Source of the DNA: Pseudanabaena frigida
GTDB taxonomy: Bacteria; Cyanobacteriota; Cyanobacteriia; Pseudanabaenales; Pseudanabaenaceae
Direction of reading: 5' to 3'
Length of the DNA stretch: 64,000 nt
Assembly (NCBI GenBank): GCA_003242085.1
Contig: QBML01000007.1
Location: 88,022-152,021, forward strand
The position numbers and the translations under genes are program-made. This document shows, piece after piece, positions 36,734 to 46,022 of the stretch (within the stretch, counting starts at the first letter, position 1; each line of letters starts with the position of its first letter). The notes under the pieces are model-generated. The model searched no databases and was not told where the DNA came from. It saw only the letters and a list, made by a program, of their open reading frames with translations.

Positions 36734-37633
36734 ATGTTGAATCTACCAACTGAAACTACTGCCTTGCGATCGAAACTAACAGAAGCCGAATCAATCGCCA
36801 CAGTCGATCGAATCCAGTTTTGTCTTGTTTCAACTTCATTCACGAGTGAATTGATTTTGACAAGCTACGTTTGTGATGATAATCATAAAATTGACAGCAC
36901 AACCCCAATTTTGCTTTTACATGGTTTTGATAGTTCCCTTTTAGAATTTCGTCGCCTTATACCCAAGCTTGCACTTTCACATCAAACTTGGGCGATGGAT
37001 TTATTTGGTTTTGGCTTAACCGAACGCCTTGCCAACGGTCAAGTTAGCCCCGAATCAATTAAGGAACATCTCTACTATTTTTGGAAAACAGCGATCGCTA
37101 AGCCTATTGTTCTAGTTGGGGCATCGATGGGCGGGGCAGCAGCGATTGATTTTGCGCTCACCTATCCTGAAGTCGTTCAGAAATTAGTTCTGATCGGCAG
37201 TGCAGGCATCCGCAAGGGAACTGCGGCAGGTAAATTTTTGGTGCCTCCTCTAGACCGTATAGCAACTGACTTTTTACGCAGTCCCAAAGTGCGCCGTGAA
37301 GTTAGCCTTAAAGCCTATGCCGATCCCAAATTTGTCACCGCCGATGCTGAGGTTTGTGCATCTCTTCATTTGGCAATGCCTCGCTGGAGCGATGCCCTGA
37401 TCTCATTTACCAAAAGTGGTGGCTATGGCTCCTTTGCAAAACAATTACAGCATTTGCAGCAAGAAACTTTAATTCTCTGGGGCGATCGCGATCGCATTCT
37501 TGGCACAAAGGATGCCGTCAAGTTCCAATCGGCTATTCCCAATAACAAGCTGATCTGGATTGAACAAAGTGGACATGTTCCCCATCTCGAACGTCCAACA
37601 ATTACTGCTCGAGAAATCCTCAAATTTATATAG
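36734..37633 (+). CDS. Alpha/beta hydrolase
   Basis: A 299-residue single-domain hydrolase: oxyanion-hole HGFDSSLLEFR, nucleophile elbow GASMGGAAA, an acid in LILWGDRDRILG and the catalytic His in IEQSGHVPHLERP. Substrate unknown; this group has been compared with epoxide hydrolases and haloperoxidases. The TAG stop lies within the TATAG end of a hairpin element. Confidence 0.82.
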   Translation: MLNLPTETTALRSKLTEAESIATVDRIQFCLVSTSFTSELILTSYVCDDNHKIDSTTPILLLHGFDSSLLEFRRLIPKLALSHQTWAMDLFGFGLTERLANGQVSPESIKEHLYYFWKTAIAKPIVLVGASMGGAAAIDFALTYPEVVQKLVLIGSAGIRKGTAAGKFLVPPLDRIATDFLRSPKVRREVSLKAYADPKFVTADAEVCASLHLAMPRWSDALISFTKSGGYGSFAKQLQHLQQETLILWGDRDRILGTKDAVKFQSAIPNNKLIWIEQSGHVPHLERPTITAREILKFI

Positions 37634-37735
37634 TGCAATGAAAGAGAAATCAAAACCCAGATAAGTAGAGGCAGCGCTTTGCGCTGCCTCTACTTATCTG
37701 GGTTTTATGTCCTCAGAAAAACTTGCATTGCTATA
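37629..37735. repeat. Hairpin element with TATAGCAATG ends (type E)
   Basis: 26-bp perfect arms (37652-37677 and 37681-37706, apex GCTTTGC) between TATAGTGCAATG on the left and, on the opposite strand, TATAGCAATGCAAG on the right. A second such end starts at about 63966. Confidence 0.65.
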
Positions 37736-37759
37736 GAATTTTGCAACCAGACGACATAG

Positions 37760-37840
37760 CCCAAAAAACATGCTGAAAGTTTTGCCTTGCAAAACTTTCA
37801 GCATGTTTTTTGGGTTTTATTTCAGCACAAAGCGCTGTAA
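37760..37840 (-). mobile_element. Hairpin element related to family A (copy A4)
   Basis: 26-bp perfect arms (37760-37785, 37789-37814, apex GCCTTGC) then TTTTATTTCAGCACAAAGCG and CTGTAA, which on the other strand starts TTACAGCGCTTTG like A2 and A3. It ends 9 bases before the purE start, so it forms part of the purE leader. Confidence 0.6.
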
Positions 37841-37849
37841 CCTAACTAT

Positions 37850-38371
37850 ATGAACAATCAACCACAAGTCAGCATCATTATGGGCAGCGATTCCGATCTG
37901 CCAACTATGCAAGGCGCGATCGCCATTTGCCAAAAATTCGAGATCCCCTACGAAGTCGCAATTATTTCCGCTCACCGTACTCCAGATCGGATGGTGGAAT
38001 TTGCCAAAACTGCGCATATTCGCGGTATTCGCGTAATCATTGCAGGAGCTGGTGGCGCAGCTCATTTACCAGGAATGGTGGCAGCACTGTCACCATTGCC
38101 CGTAATCGGTGTCCCAGTTTCTACTCGTCAACTTAGTGGTGTGGATTCCCTCTATTCAATCGTCCAAATGCCCAAGGGTATTCCCGTGGCAACCGTGGCG
38201 ATCGGCAACGCTGATAATGCAGGACTGCTAGCCGTACAAATACTAGCTAGTCACAATCCCGAGCTTCTCGATCGCGTGATTGCCTACCGCAAATCGCTTG
38301 CGGATATGGTTGTGGAAAAACAAGAAAAACTTGAAGAATTAGGAAGTGAAAAATATTTACAGCAAATGTGA
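37850..38371 (+). CDS. purE: N5-carboxyaminoimidazole ribonucleotide mutase
   Basis: Purine synthesis step from N5-CAIR to CAIR (class I PurE). The product shows the family signatures [34 protein letters not shown] and VGVPV-like [16 protein letters not shown]. Length of 173 residues is normal. The stop overlaps the next start by one base (TGATG). Confidence 0.94.
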   Translation: MNNQPQVSIIMGSDSDLPTMQGAIAICQKFEIPYEVAIISAHRTPDRMVEFAKTAHIRGIRVIIAGAGGAAHLPGMVAALSPLPVIGVPVSTRQLSGVDSLYSIVQMPKGIPVATVAIGNADNAGLLAVQILASHNPELLDRVIAYRKSLADMVVEKQEKLEELGSEKYLQQM

Positions 38372-38943
38372 TGCATAGCGATTGGATACAATTTATTTTA
38401 GGAATCGTTGTTTTGATTCTGTATCTAATTTTTTCAGCCAAAACTGAAATGGGAACTAAGCTTTTTATGGAACAAAATAGCAATCGCCCTAATAATTACC
38501 TAGCAGAAATTTATAACTTTCTGCCAATCTCGGAGCACCTAGCAACTTCAGGACAGCCAAGCATAGAGCAGCTTCAGTCGATCGCTGACTCTGGCTATGA
38601 AGTTGTCATTAATCTGGCGTTACCAACTTCTGATGGGGCGATCTCTAATGAAGTAGAAATTGTGCAATCTTTGGGAATGGAATATATCGCAATTCCCGTG
38701 ATTTGGGAAAATCCAACAAAATCAGATTTAGATCGATTTTTGCAAGCAATAGATAAACGTAAAAGTCAAAAAATTTTCGTCCATTGCGCCAAAAATATGC
38801 GCGTTTCTGCCTTTGTCTATCTCTATCGTCGGTTAAGCTTAAACTGCGAAGACGAAGCGATCGCAGATTTACACAAAATTTGGCAACCCAATGAGATTTG
38901 GCAAAAATTTATTGATAGCAATGATAAAAAACTCACTGCGTGA
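38371..38943 (+). CDS. DUF442-like putative protein phosphatase
   Basis: A short N-terminal hydrophobic segment (about 6-22), then a dual-specificity phosphatase-like domain (LPISEHLATSGQPS, YEVVINLALP, IAIPVIWENP, FVHCAKNMRVSAF). The P-loop reads C-A-K-N-M-R, one residue shorter than the CX5R of active phosphatases; this CX4R form is found in related bacterial proteins of unknown activity. ATG 38371 overlaps the purE stop, implying coupling; a GTG at 38368 is the alternative. Confidence 0.7.
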   Translation: MHSDWIQFILGIVVLILYLIFSAKTEMGTKLFMEQNSNRPNNYLAEIYNFLPISEHLATSGQPSIEQLQSIADSGYEVVINLALPTSDGAISNEVEIVQSLGMEYIAIPVIWENPTKSDLDRFLQAIDKRKSQKIFVHCAKNMRVSAFVYLYRRLSLNCEDEAIADLHKIWQPNEIWQKFIDSNDKKLTA

Positions 38944-38953
38944 GTTTTTTATC
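38923..38953. terminator. Bidirectional terminator between convergent genes
   Basis: 14-bp perfect arms (GATAAAAAACTCAC) and a 3-base loop; the hairpin includes both stop codons. Confidence 0.85.
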
Positions 38954-39413
38954 GCGCGGGATCGCAACGTATTTCGATTAAAAATCCATCGGGATCGTAA
39001 AAATAAATTCCTCTTCCTGTCGGACGAGTTACTGGTTCGCCTTCGATTACCACTTGGTGCGATCGCAATATTTCTACAGCTTCATCAAATAATTCGGGTG
39101 CAATATCAAAAGCTAAATGATTAGCACGAGTAAACTGTTGCTGCGGATCGGCATCTGGAGGAGTAAGATCTGGTTCCCAAAATAGATCGAGAATAGTTCC
39201 GTCGGGAGTTTTAAAATTCGCGACTTTTCCTGTTGCTACTAAATCTATTAAAGTGCTAGGAATTTCATCACCAATGAGTTGGTGTAAACCTAAAACATTT
39301 CCATAAAATTCGCAGGAAGCTCTCATGTCCTTTACGTTTAGAGCAATATGATGAACTCGCCGCAAATGACCATTAGCGATCTTAGATTTAGCAGCCGATC
39401 TATCTTGTGACAT
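38949..39413 (-). CDS. VOC-superfamily (glyoxalase-like) protein
   Basis: A 154-residue product with two beta-alpha-beta-beta-beta units: HHIALNVKDMRASCEFY with a metal-type His, and NHLAFDI then GIYFYDPDGFLIEIRC. The Glu in IEIRC and the two His are the usual ligands. Reaction not determinable. It lies 22 bases after trmN6 on the same strand, probably in one operon. Confidence 0.8.
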   Translation of the reverse strand: MSQDRSAAKSKIANGHLRRVHHIALNVKDMRASCEFYGNVLGLHQLIGDEIPSTLIDLVATGKVANFKTPDGTILDLFWEPDLTPPDADPQQQFTRANHLAFDIAPELFDEAVEILRSHQVVIEGEPVTRPTGRGIYFYDPDGFLIEIRCDPAR

Positions 39414-39435
39414 GAATGAAACTCTCTCAATAGGT

Positions 39436-40164
39436 TTACAAATTCAGATAAAAATCCTTCACTAAATTAATATAGTCCTTCGTATAGATATGTTTAATCT
39501 CTTCAATTGTAAGTAAAGTTTCTCGAATAGGAAGTTTAGTTTTACTTAGTTCTAATAAGATCCGCTTAATGGCGCTTTTAGGAGTTGGTTTGACATTCAC
39601 TTGGCGATCGCCGAATAAATTAAAAGCTTCAGCCTTATTCAGAAAGTTATGAGCTAAATCTGTAGGATAAATAACGGCTAAACGACCATTAGGTTTTAGT
39701 AACCGATCGCTGATTTGGAGCAGATCGGTTTGTAAAAGACTATCACTATGTCGTGCTAAGGTTCTTGACGCTTGCGAGGCTTTATAAGCATTTTCAAAAA
39801 AAGGTGGGTTAGAAATAATCACATCGTATTGTTTAGAACGATTTGGAGAAAAGTCTTGAATACTAGAATGAAAAATATTTATGCGATCGCTCCAAGGCGA
39901 GCTCTTAACGTTATCTGTTGCTTGACAATAAGCATCATAGTCAATTTCCACAGCATCAATTATCGTATCCTCAGATAGTTGCGATCGCTGCGCCAACATC
40001 AATGCTAATAACCCAGTACCAGTGCCAACATCTAAAATTCGAGCATTCTCAGAAATACTTGCCCACGCTCCCAGCAAAATGCCATCAGTTCCAACTTTCA
40101 TCGCACATTTGTCTTGATAGATGGCGAATTGTTTGAAGTAAAAAGAGTGTTTTCGATTTCTCAT
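39436..40164 (-). CDS. trmN6: tRNA1(Val) (adenine-N6)-methyltransferase
   Basis: Class I SAM methyltransferase of the YfiC/TrmN6 group: the N-terminal FKQFAIYQDKCAMKVGTDG and ILLGAWA match that family closely, motif I is LDVGTGTGLLALML, and the base-flipping motif is NPPFF. It methylates N6 of A37 in tRNA1Val in E. coli; the same target here is inferred. 242 residues, normal. Confidence 0.85.
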   Translation of the reverse strand: MRNRKHSFYFKQFAIYQDKCAMKVGTDGILLGAWASISENARILDVGTGTGLLALMLAQRSQLSEDTIIDAVEIDYDAYCQATDNVKSSPWSDRINIFHSSIQDFSPNRSKQYDVIISNPPFFENAYKASQASRTLARHSDSLLQTDLLQISDRLLKPNGRLAVIYPTDLAHNFLNKAEAFNLFGDRQVNVKPTPKSAIKRILLELSKTKLPIRETLLTIEEIKHIYTKDYINLVKDFYLNL

Positions 40165-40335
40165 TTAATAATGCCCAAAATAGCGAAAACACCAATCCTC
40201 ATAATAGAAAAAAGAATATGAAAACACAAAAAATCATAGAGCAATTTCTAGGTTTAAAGTCTCAGCAATTATTTTTGTTATGACTTTATGCGTAGTATAC
40301 TAATTTTATAATGATGAATTTGGGGTGTGTAAGTT

Positions 40336-41340
40336 ATGCCAGCTTTTGCGATCGGTAATACTCCTAGCAGCGATATCAGTATTCCATTCAATAATTCCAT
40401 TGCTGTCAATTACACAGGTTTCACTACCCAAGCACAGACCGCATTTGATTATGCAGTAAGCATTTGGAATAGCGCTTTAGTCTCTCCAATTGCCATTAAA
40501 ATAGATGCTACGTTTAGTAATCTTGGGGCTGGGATTCTAGGTTCGGCTGGTCCTCAAACGTTTAAAGTAAACTTTACCAATGCACCTCAAACAAATGTTT
40601 ACTATCCAATTAGCCTAGCAAATCAATTGAGCGGCTCAGATTTAAACGGTGCGACAGGAGAAATTACAGCTTCGTTTAATAGCACGGCTGATTGGTATTA
40701 CGGAACTGATGGAATCACCCCGTTTTCTCAGTATGATTTTGTAAGTGTTGTTCTCCATGAGATCGGTCATGGATTAGGGTTTACTGGTTTCTACGGTAGT
40801 AATGGCGCACTTTGCTGCGGCGCAACTTTTCCAAGCATTTTCGATACATATATGGAAGATGCTGGTGGCACTAAAATCACTCAACTTTCTAGTGATGCTG
40901 CAAGGAGTAGCACCTTTGTTAGTAACAGTCTGTATTTTAATGGTACGAATGCGAATGCCGCTAATGGAAATACAAGAGTCAACCTCTATGCTCCAACCAC
41001 TTTTAGTGACGGTTCCAGTATCTATCACTTAGATGATACGGCATACAGTAGTACAAGCAATGCATTAATGACCTACTCTATACCGAATGGAACTGCTAGA
41101 CATACTATTGGTGATGTTACTTTAGGTATATTAAAAGACGAAGGTTGGACTTTACAAGTAACGGCTGTTCCATTCGATTTTACGCCTTTACCAGCAATAT
41201 TAATCATTGGTATGTTCGCTGGATGGTCAGCATATCGGCGCGATCGCCAACGCAAGAGTCAAGACAAACAAATCCAAGATAATGTATCTGACCAAATGTC
41301 TGACAAAGCTGAAGATAAGACCTTATCTCATCACAAGTAA
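40336..41340 (+). CDS. Metzincin-like zinc metalloprotease with C-terminal sorting tail
   Basis: The zinc motif is HEIGHGLGF (HExxHxxxF form), followed by a Gly/Ser/Asn-rich beta region with repeated NGxT and S/T stretches. Near the end, VPFDFTPLPAILIIGMF forms a hydrophobic helix followed by RRDRQRK, which resembles cyanobacterial PEP/PFE-CTERM sorting tails, then 35 hydrophilic residues. No signal peptide is present: the product starts at MPAFA, which itself looks like the end of one, and an in-frame stop lies two codons upstream. Confidence 0.65.
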   Translation: MPAFAIGNTPSSDISIPFNNSIAVNYTGFTTQAQTAFDYAVSIWNSALVSPIAIKIDATFSNLGAGILGSAGPQTFKVNFTNAPQTNVYYPISLANQLSGSDLNGATGEITASFNSTADWYYGTDGITPFSQYDFVSVVLHEIGHGLGFTGFYGSNGALCCGATFPSIFDTYMEDAGGTKITQLSSDAARSSTFVSNSLYFNGTNANAANGNTRVNLYAPTTFSDGSSIYHLDDTAYSSTSNALMTYSIPNGTARHTIGDVTLGILKDEGWTLQVTAVPFDFTPLPAILIIGMFAGWSAYRRDRQRKSQDKQIQDNVSDQMSDKAEDKTLSHHK

Positions 41341-41346
41341 GGATCG

Positions 41347-41472
41347 GCAGTTTTCATTATAAAAATTGGTTTTACAATTCAATAAGGAACCCGATTTAGA
41401 TGGCACGGCGAAGCCGTGCCATCTAAATCGGGTTCCTTATTTTAGGGCGAAGCCCTAATGAGAATTGCTGAG
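41347..41472. mobile_element. Hairpin element with inverted termini (type C, copy C1)
   Basis: Left end GCAGTTTTCATTA and right end TAATGAGAATTGCTGAG are inverted copies of each other. Between them is a hairpin with 29-bp perfect arms (41381-41409 and 41413-41441, apex GCGAAGC) and a second small GGGCGAAGCCC hairpin. A coreless version occurs at 46023. Confidence 0.65.
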
Positions 41473-41548
41473 TGAGGATGCGGATTGCGCGAGAGCTAGA
41501 AAATTTGCGTTAAGATACAAATCGATCATTGTTTAGCAATTTTTCTTC

Positions 41549-42334
41549 ATGCGCTCTCGATCCGCTCATTCTTCGTTTATCCATACCTATTGGCAAAAAT
41601 TTCTGCCTTGGCTCGAATCTTGTGCGATCGCAGCATGGGGAATTACTCTAACTAAACTTTGGCTTTCTGGACAGCTATATCTCTTAGTTCATCCCAACTA
41701 TATTCCCCTGACGGCGATCGCGGGTTTAGGTCTAATGGCGATCGGTAGTGCTGAAGCTTGGCGAGTAGTTCAAAGGCGACGTTACGCCTATACAACTAAT
41801 AATCAACAGCATGTCACGTTAATTAAGCCTTCGCTGAGTAGCAGTTTACTTTTGATTGTGGCGATTATTGCTTTATTTATTAATCCTCGCCCATTTACTA
41901 GCGAAAAAGCAATTCATCGCGGCGTGGTTGAGAATATTGCGGACGCGCGAACCATCCCCAAATCATTTCGGGCTAGCAATCGTCCCGAAGAGCGAACCCT
42001 TGTAGAATGGGTTCGCACCATAAGTGCATACCCTGAACCTGATGCTTATAAAGGTCAGAAAGTAAAATTCACTGGCTTTGTTGTCCATGCTCCAGATCAG
42101 CCTGACAATGAATTTTTGATTACGCGCTTCGTGATTACTTGCTGCGCTGCCGATGTTTATCCCGTTAGCCTTCCTGTTAAGATTACCGAAAGTCGTTCTA
42201 AATATCCACCCGATCGCTGGTTACAAGTAGAAGGTCAAGCCGATGTCGAGACTAATAATGGTAAGCGTCAAGTTGTAATCATGGCGAGTAATATTACAGC
42301 GATCGCTGAGCCGAAAAATCCATACGATTACTAG
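41549..42334 (+). CDS. DUF1980/TIGR03943-family membrane protein
   Basis: A 261-residue protein with three hydrophobic segments in the first half and a periplasmic-type C-terminal domain containing FLITRFVITCCAADVYPVSL, the family hallmark with paired Cys. In other bacteria this protein is encoded next to an UPF0718-family permease and the pair is proposed to form a transporter; no permease gene is adjacent here. Function unproven. Confidence 0.78.
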   Translation: MRSRSAHSSFIHTYWQKFLPWLESCAIAAWGITLTKLWLSGQLYLLVHPNYIPLTAIAGLGLMAIGSAEAWRVVQRRRYAYTTNNQQHVTLIKPSLSSSLLLIVAIIALFINPRPFTSEKAIHRGVVENIADARTIPKSFRASNRPEERTLVEWVRTISAYPEPDAYKGQKVKFTGFVVHAPDQPDNEFLITRFVITCCAADVYPVSLPVKITESRSKYPPDRWLQVEGQADVETNNGKRQVVIMASNITAIAEPKNPYDY

Positions 42335-42385
42335 GAAATAGCGAATTTGATTTGTTGTAGCTATCATTTTCATTGCTATGTATTC

Positions 42386-44821
42386 CTAGCAAATTATTTC
42401 ACAACATCTGTCTAAAACAAGCTGTAATAAAGGTAAAACTATGGGCTTTCCAATATGATCGTTCATACCCACACTAATACATTCCTCACGATCTGTTGCC
42501 ATCGCATTGGCTGTCATTGCAATGATTTGAATAGGATTAGTTTTCATTGTTTTTTCTAGTTCGCGAATCCTATATGTTGTTTCTAATCCATCCATTTCTG
42601 GCATTTGGACATCCATAAAAATAAGATCGTAGGATTTTTTTTCTAAAGCTTTTAGAACTTCGATTCCATTTTCAGCAAAGTCAGCTTCATATCCTAATTT
42701 TTTTAAGTACAAGTAAGCAATTTTTTGATTCATTAAATTGTCTTCAGCTACGAGAATACGCAGCGAACATTTGGGAGCAGCGATAGGGGGAAATTTATTA
42801 GCAGAAGCTTTTGCAACTGGAAGTGGATCTACAAAATTTACTGGACAAGTAGTTGACACTGTTTGAATCGTAAAATGAAAAACCGATCCCTGATTAAATT
42901 GACTTTCTACCCACATTTCACCTCCCATCATCTTGCATAGACTATGGCTGATTGCTAGTCCCAACCCTGTACCCCCATAATTTCTTGCCTTTGAACCATC
43001 GACTTGACTAAATGATTCAAACAAATGCATTATACCTTCCTGACTAATCCCGATTCCTGTATCTTGAATTGCAAAGTGAATCAGTATTTTATCCGTTTGA
43101 TTGATATTGAATTCGTTCAACCAAACTGGTTCTTCTCCTCCACGATTTTGAGATTGCTCGATACTTGTATCATTTTCTAAAAAAACTAAAAGTGACACTT
43201 TCCCAACTGCCGTAAATTTAATTGCATTACCAATCAAATTAAATAAAACCTGTCGCAATCGCGTCACATCAGTCAAAATATCGTCAGGGACATTGCCCTC
43301 AATCTTATAATTAAATTGTAGATGCTTGTCTAAAACTTGCTTTTTAAAGAGGCTAACAATTCCTTCAATTACATCTCGAAGATTAACTGACTGGATGTCC
43401 AGACTCATTTTACCCGCTTCAATTTTTGAGAAGTCTAGAATATCATTGATAATTACTAACAATGTATCGCTACTATTACGAATAATCTCTAAGAAATCCT
43501 TCTGATCTTCAGCTAGTTCAGTATCAAGCAATATGTTTGTTAGTCCAATAATTGCATTCATCGGTGTGCGAATATCGTGACTCATATTCGCCAGAAATAT
43601 GCTTTTAGTGCGCGTTGCAACTTCAGCTTTTTCCTTTTCTATTTCTAACTCTTGACGAGCGAAATAACTGTCAGTGACATCATCTAGTACCCACAAACGT
43701 CCCATCACTTCACGCACATATGTGACTGTACTGGAAATACTCAGAACTAGCGGTTGTGGGTTTTCATATATCCATAACCAGTTGGAAATCTTGACATCGG
43801 GATTAGCAAACAATTGCGCTGCTTCATCAGCTATTTCGGCAGCATTCTTGCAGCCCATACGTAAATTAGTCATTGCTTGCGAGATTTTATGAGGCGCGAG
43901 ATTTCCTGCTTGTACATTTAGGTGTCTAGCTGCCGCAGAATTTACCCAGCCTTGCTCCCCACTAGCATCAATAAAAACAACACCTTGGGGAATAGTTTCG
44001 AGAATTGCTGAAAGCTTGGTACTAGATTTTTCTAGTTCCCAATTAGTAGTTTGGATGCGTAAATATAAACTTAAGCAATTAAGTAATGGTTGAACAAAGC
44101 TTTGTAGATGTAATGAAATTGAATGAGGTTTATGCCAAATCAATAAAATTGCACCTTGAACCGATGAGTTACTGGGCAGTGATGCAAATAGCGGCAATAT
44201 GGCTAGAGATTTGGTTCCATAGGCTAGCAGTATAGGAGAAGGATTAGGGCTGTTAGCGTAGTCGGTGAAGTATATACATTTTTGACTTGCTAAAGATTCT
44301 GCAAAAAGACTGGGTGGAATTACCCAATTTTCTAGAAGATTATTAGGAAAACTAGCTATATTGCGAGTCGAGACGTTATCGACTTGTAGAAGGGCGATCG
44401 CACTATCGGCTTGACTATATTCTTTTAGTAGTAATAACCCTCTTTCCATAACATCTTTAAGAGTTTGACCAGCACTCATGTTTGTGAGTTCGGATAGAAC
44501 CGATTCAGAAGCTAAGCGCCATTCAATTTGCAGAAAAAACCTATAAATCCAAATTAAGCTAGTGATAACTGTCCCTAGCAAGAACATCGCAATCGTGATG
44601 CTAATTACGGCATTTCTATCTGTATCAGATTTAGAATAATCAGCAATAACTTCAAGTATTGTATGAGCTATATACTGAGCGAAGTCTTGGTTAGCAAAGG
44701 CAATTAGTATGGTAGATATGCTTATTCCCATTCCCAGCATGATACCAAAAAGAAACTTTATCCTGAAGTTGGGCAAAGAGGCTGGATGTGTTGAAAACAT
44801 TTTCCGAAATATTACTTCCAT
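42386..44821 (-). CDS. PAS-containing hybrid sensor histidine kinase
   Basis: Domain order: two membrane helices (about 24-44, 72-95), a GAF-like region (about 110-265), a PAS region (about 275-390; LETIPQGVVFIDASGEQGWVN-type start), HisKA with HDIRTPMN (H about 414), HATPase with N, G1 and G2 boxes (QDTGIGIS, GGTGLGLAIS), and a C-terminal receiver (VAEDNLMNQ, LIFMDVQMPEMDG). It should autophosphorylate and pass phosphate through its own receiver. It starts 22 bases after the RsbQ-like gene and is probably in its operon. Confidence 0.88.
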   Translation of the reverse strand: MEVIFRKMFSTHPASLPNFRIKFLFGIMLGMGISISTILIAFANQDFAQYIAHTILEVIADYSKSDTDRNAVISITIAMFLLGTVITSLIWIYRFFLQIEWRLASESVLSELTNMSAGQTLKDVMERGLLLLKEYSQADSAIALLQVDNVSTRNIASFPNNLLENWVIPPSLFAESLASQKCIYFTDYANSPNPSPILLAYGTKSLAILPLFASLPSNSSVQGAILLIWHKPHSISLHLQSFVQPLLNCLSLYLRIQTTNWELEKSSTKLSAILETIPQGVVFIDASGEQGWVNSAAARHLNVQAGNLAPHKISQAMTNLRMGCKNAAEIADEAAQLFANPDVKISNWLWIYENPQPLVLSISSTVTYVREVMGRLWVLDDVTDSYFARQELEIEKEKAEVATRTKSIFLANMSHDIRTPMNAIIGLTNILLDTELAEDQKDFLEIIRNSSDTLLVIINDILDFSKIEAGKMSLDIQSVNLRDVIEGIVSLFKKQVLDKHLQFNYKIEGNVPDDILTDVTRLRQVLFNLIGNAIKFTAVGKVSLLVFLENDTSIEQSQNRGGEEPVWLNEFNINQTDKILIHFAIQDTGIGISQEGIMHLFESFSQVDGSKARNYGGTGLGLAISHSLCKMMGGEMWVESQFNQGSVFHFTIQTVSTTCPVNFVDPLPVAKASANKFPPIAAPKCSLRILVAEDNLMNQKIAYLYLKKLGYEADFAENGIEVLKALEKKSYDLIFMDVQMPEMDGLETTYRIRELEKTMKTNPIQIIAMTANAMATDREECISVGMNDHIGKPIVLPLLQLVLDRCCEIIC

Positions 44822-44843
44822 ACATTCAGTAAAAATCTTGGGT

Positions 44844-45665
44844 TTATTCCAGCATCAAGGGCTGTAAATAGTTGGCGATCGCGGAAATAACAATATCGGG
44901 ACTACTTAGATGTGGCAAATGTCCATCAGTATCTGTCAAAATCAAATTGCTATGAGGAATATGTTTGGCAAGATATTGTCCAACTGCCACAGGAACTGCA
45001 ACGTCATGTTTAGGTTGAATAATTGTGGTCGGGGTCGCTAATTTGTGAAGGTCGGCACGGTGATCGGACTGAAAGATTATTCTGGCGATCGCTTGAGAAA
45101 TGTCAGGACGCATTGCCAATAAGCTTTTAGCAAATTCTACAGCTAATTCGGGATGATCGGCATTGCCCATTACTAACGGAGCAAAACCACTAGCCCAAGC
45201 GTAATAATTAGATGACATGGCAGCATAAATGCGATCGAGATCGGCTTGCTCAAAGCCGCCAATATAGTCTCGATCGTTGAGATAGCACGGCGACGCACTT
45301 ATAAAAAATAGTTGTTTAAATCTGTTCGGCTCTAGGGATGCTGCTAAAAGTCCCACCATACAACTTACAGAATGAGCGATGAGGGTGACTTGTTGAAGAT
45401 TCAACTCATGACAAATTTCCAGAAAATCATGGGTAAAGCTATGCAAACTTTTATAACGGTGAGGACTATAGGCATTAAAGTCAGACTTACCAGAGCCAAC
45501 ATGGTCAAATAACACAATCCGATATTTAGGAGCAAAAGCTTCGATTAAATAGCGCCAAGCTGTTTGATCGGAACCAAACCCATGAGCCATTATTAAGACT
45601 GGTGCGGTATTACTAGATTGTCCAACAATATTGACGTGATTCCTTATTGTTGCTGAATTTAACAT
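44844..45665 (-). CDS. rsbQ: RsbQ-like alpha/beta hydrolase
   Basis: A 273-residue hydrolase close to B. subtilis RsbQ and the KAI2/D14 receptor group: RNHVNIVG start, MAHGFGSDQTAWR, FDHVGSGKSDFNAY, CYLN near residue 130 and GGFEQ. The triad is S99 (AHSVS), D221 (KHDVAVP) and H249 (DGHLPH), close to the positions known for RsbQ. RsbQ feeds an unknown hydrophobic signal to the PAS-bearing phosphatase RsbP; here the downstream gene encodes a PAS-bearing hybrid kinase. Confidence 0.85.
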   Translation of the reverse strand: MLNSATIRNHVNIVGQSSNTAPVLIMAHGFGSDQTAWRYLIEAFAPKYRIVLFDHVGSGKSDFNAYSPHRYKSLHSFTHDFLEICHELNLQQVTLIAHSVSCMVGLLAASLEPNRFKQLFFISASPCYLNDRDYIGGFEQADLDRIYAAMSSNYYAWASGFAPLVMGNADHPELAVEFAKSLLAMRPDISQAIARIIFQSDHRADLHKLATPTTIIQPKHDVAVPVAVGQYLAKHIPHSNLILTDTDGHLPHLSSPDIVISAIANYLQPLMLE

Positions 45666-45826
45666 AGCAACGAACCTACTCTTTGAGCTTTACTCTTAAA
45701 TTGATGACTAATTGATTAAGTTTATCGTAACTACTAAGGTTTGAGAGCAAGGAAAGTAAGATTCTCTAGGACATAGAAGCTTGATATCAAGAAGAATATT
45801 TTAGTCTCTATTTTTTGAGAATAGAG

Positions 45827-45922
45827 ATAAGTAGCTAAGCATAATTAAAAACCAGAAGTAAAAACTGTAGCGCACGCTGCGCGTGCGCTACAGTTTTTGG
45901 GGGTTTGCGCCTAGATACTTAT
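45827..45922 (+). mobile_element. MITE-like hairpin element, family B (copy B2)
   Basis: Ends ATAAGTAGCTAAGCATAATT and, inverted, ATAAGTATCTAGGCGCAAA enclose a hairpin with 18-bp perfect arms (45860-45877 and 45881-45898, apex GCTGCGC). Confidence 0.7.
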
Positions 45923-46022
45923 AACTAACCACGAATGCGACAACTGAAGAGATGATGAATGTAAACTCACCAAAAGTTCGCAATCTTTAGAGAGTTGAAT
46001 CATAATAACTAATAGGCGATCG

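Noticed and set aside
42386..44821. RsbP-type PP2C phosphatase next to rsbQ
   Set aside because: The protein has HisKA, HATPase and REC domains and no PP2C motifs.
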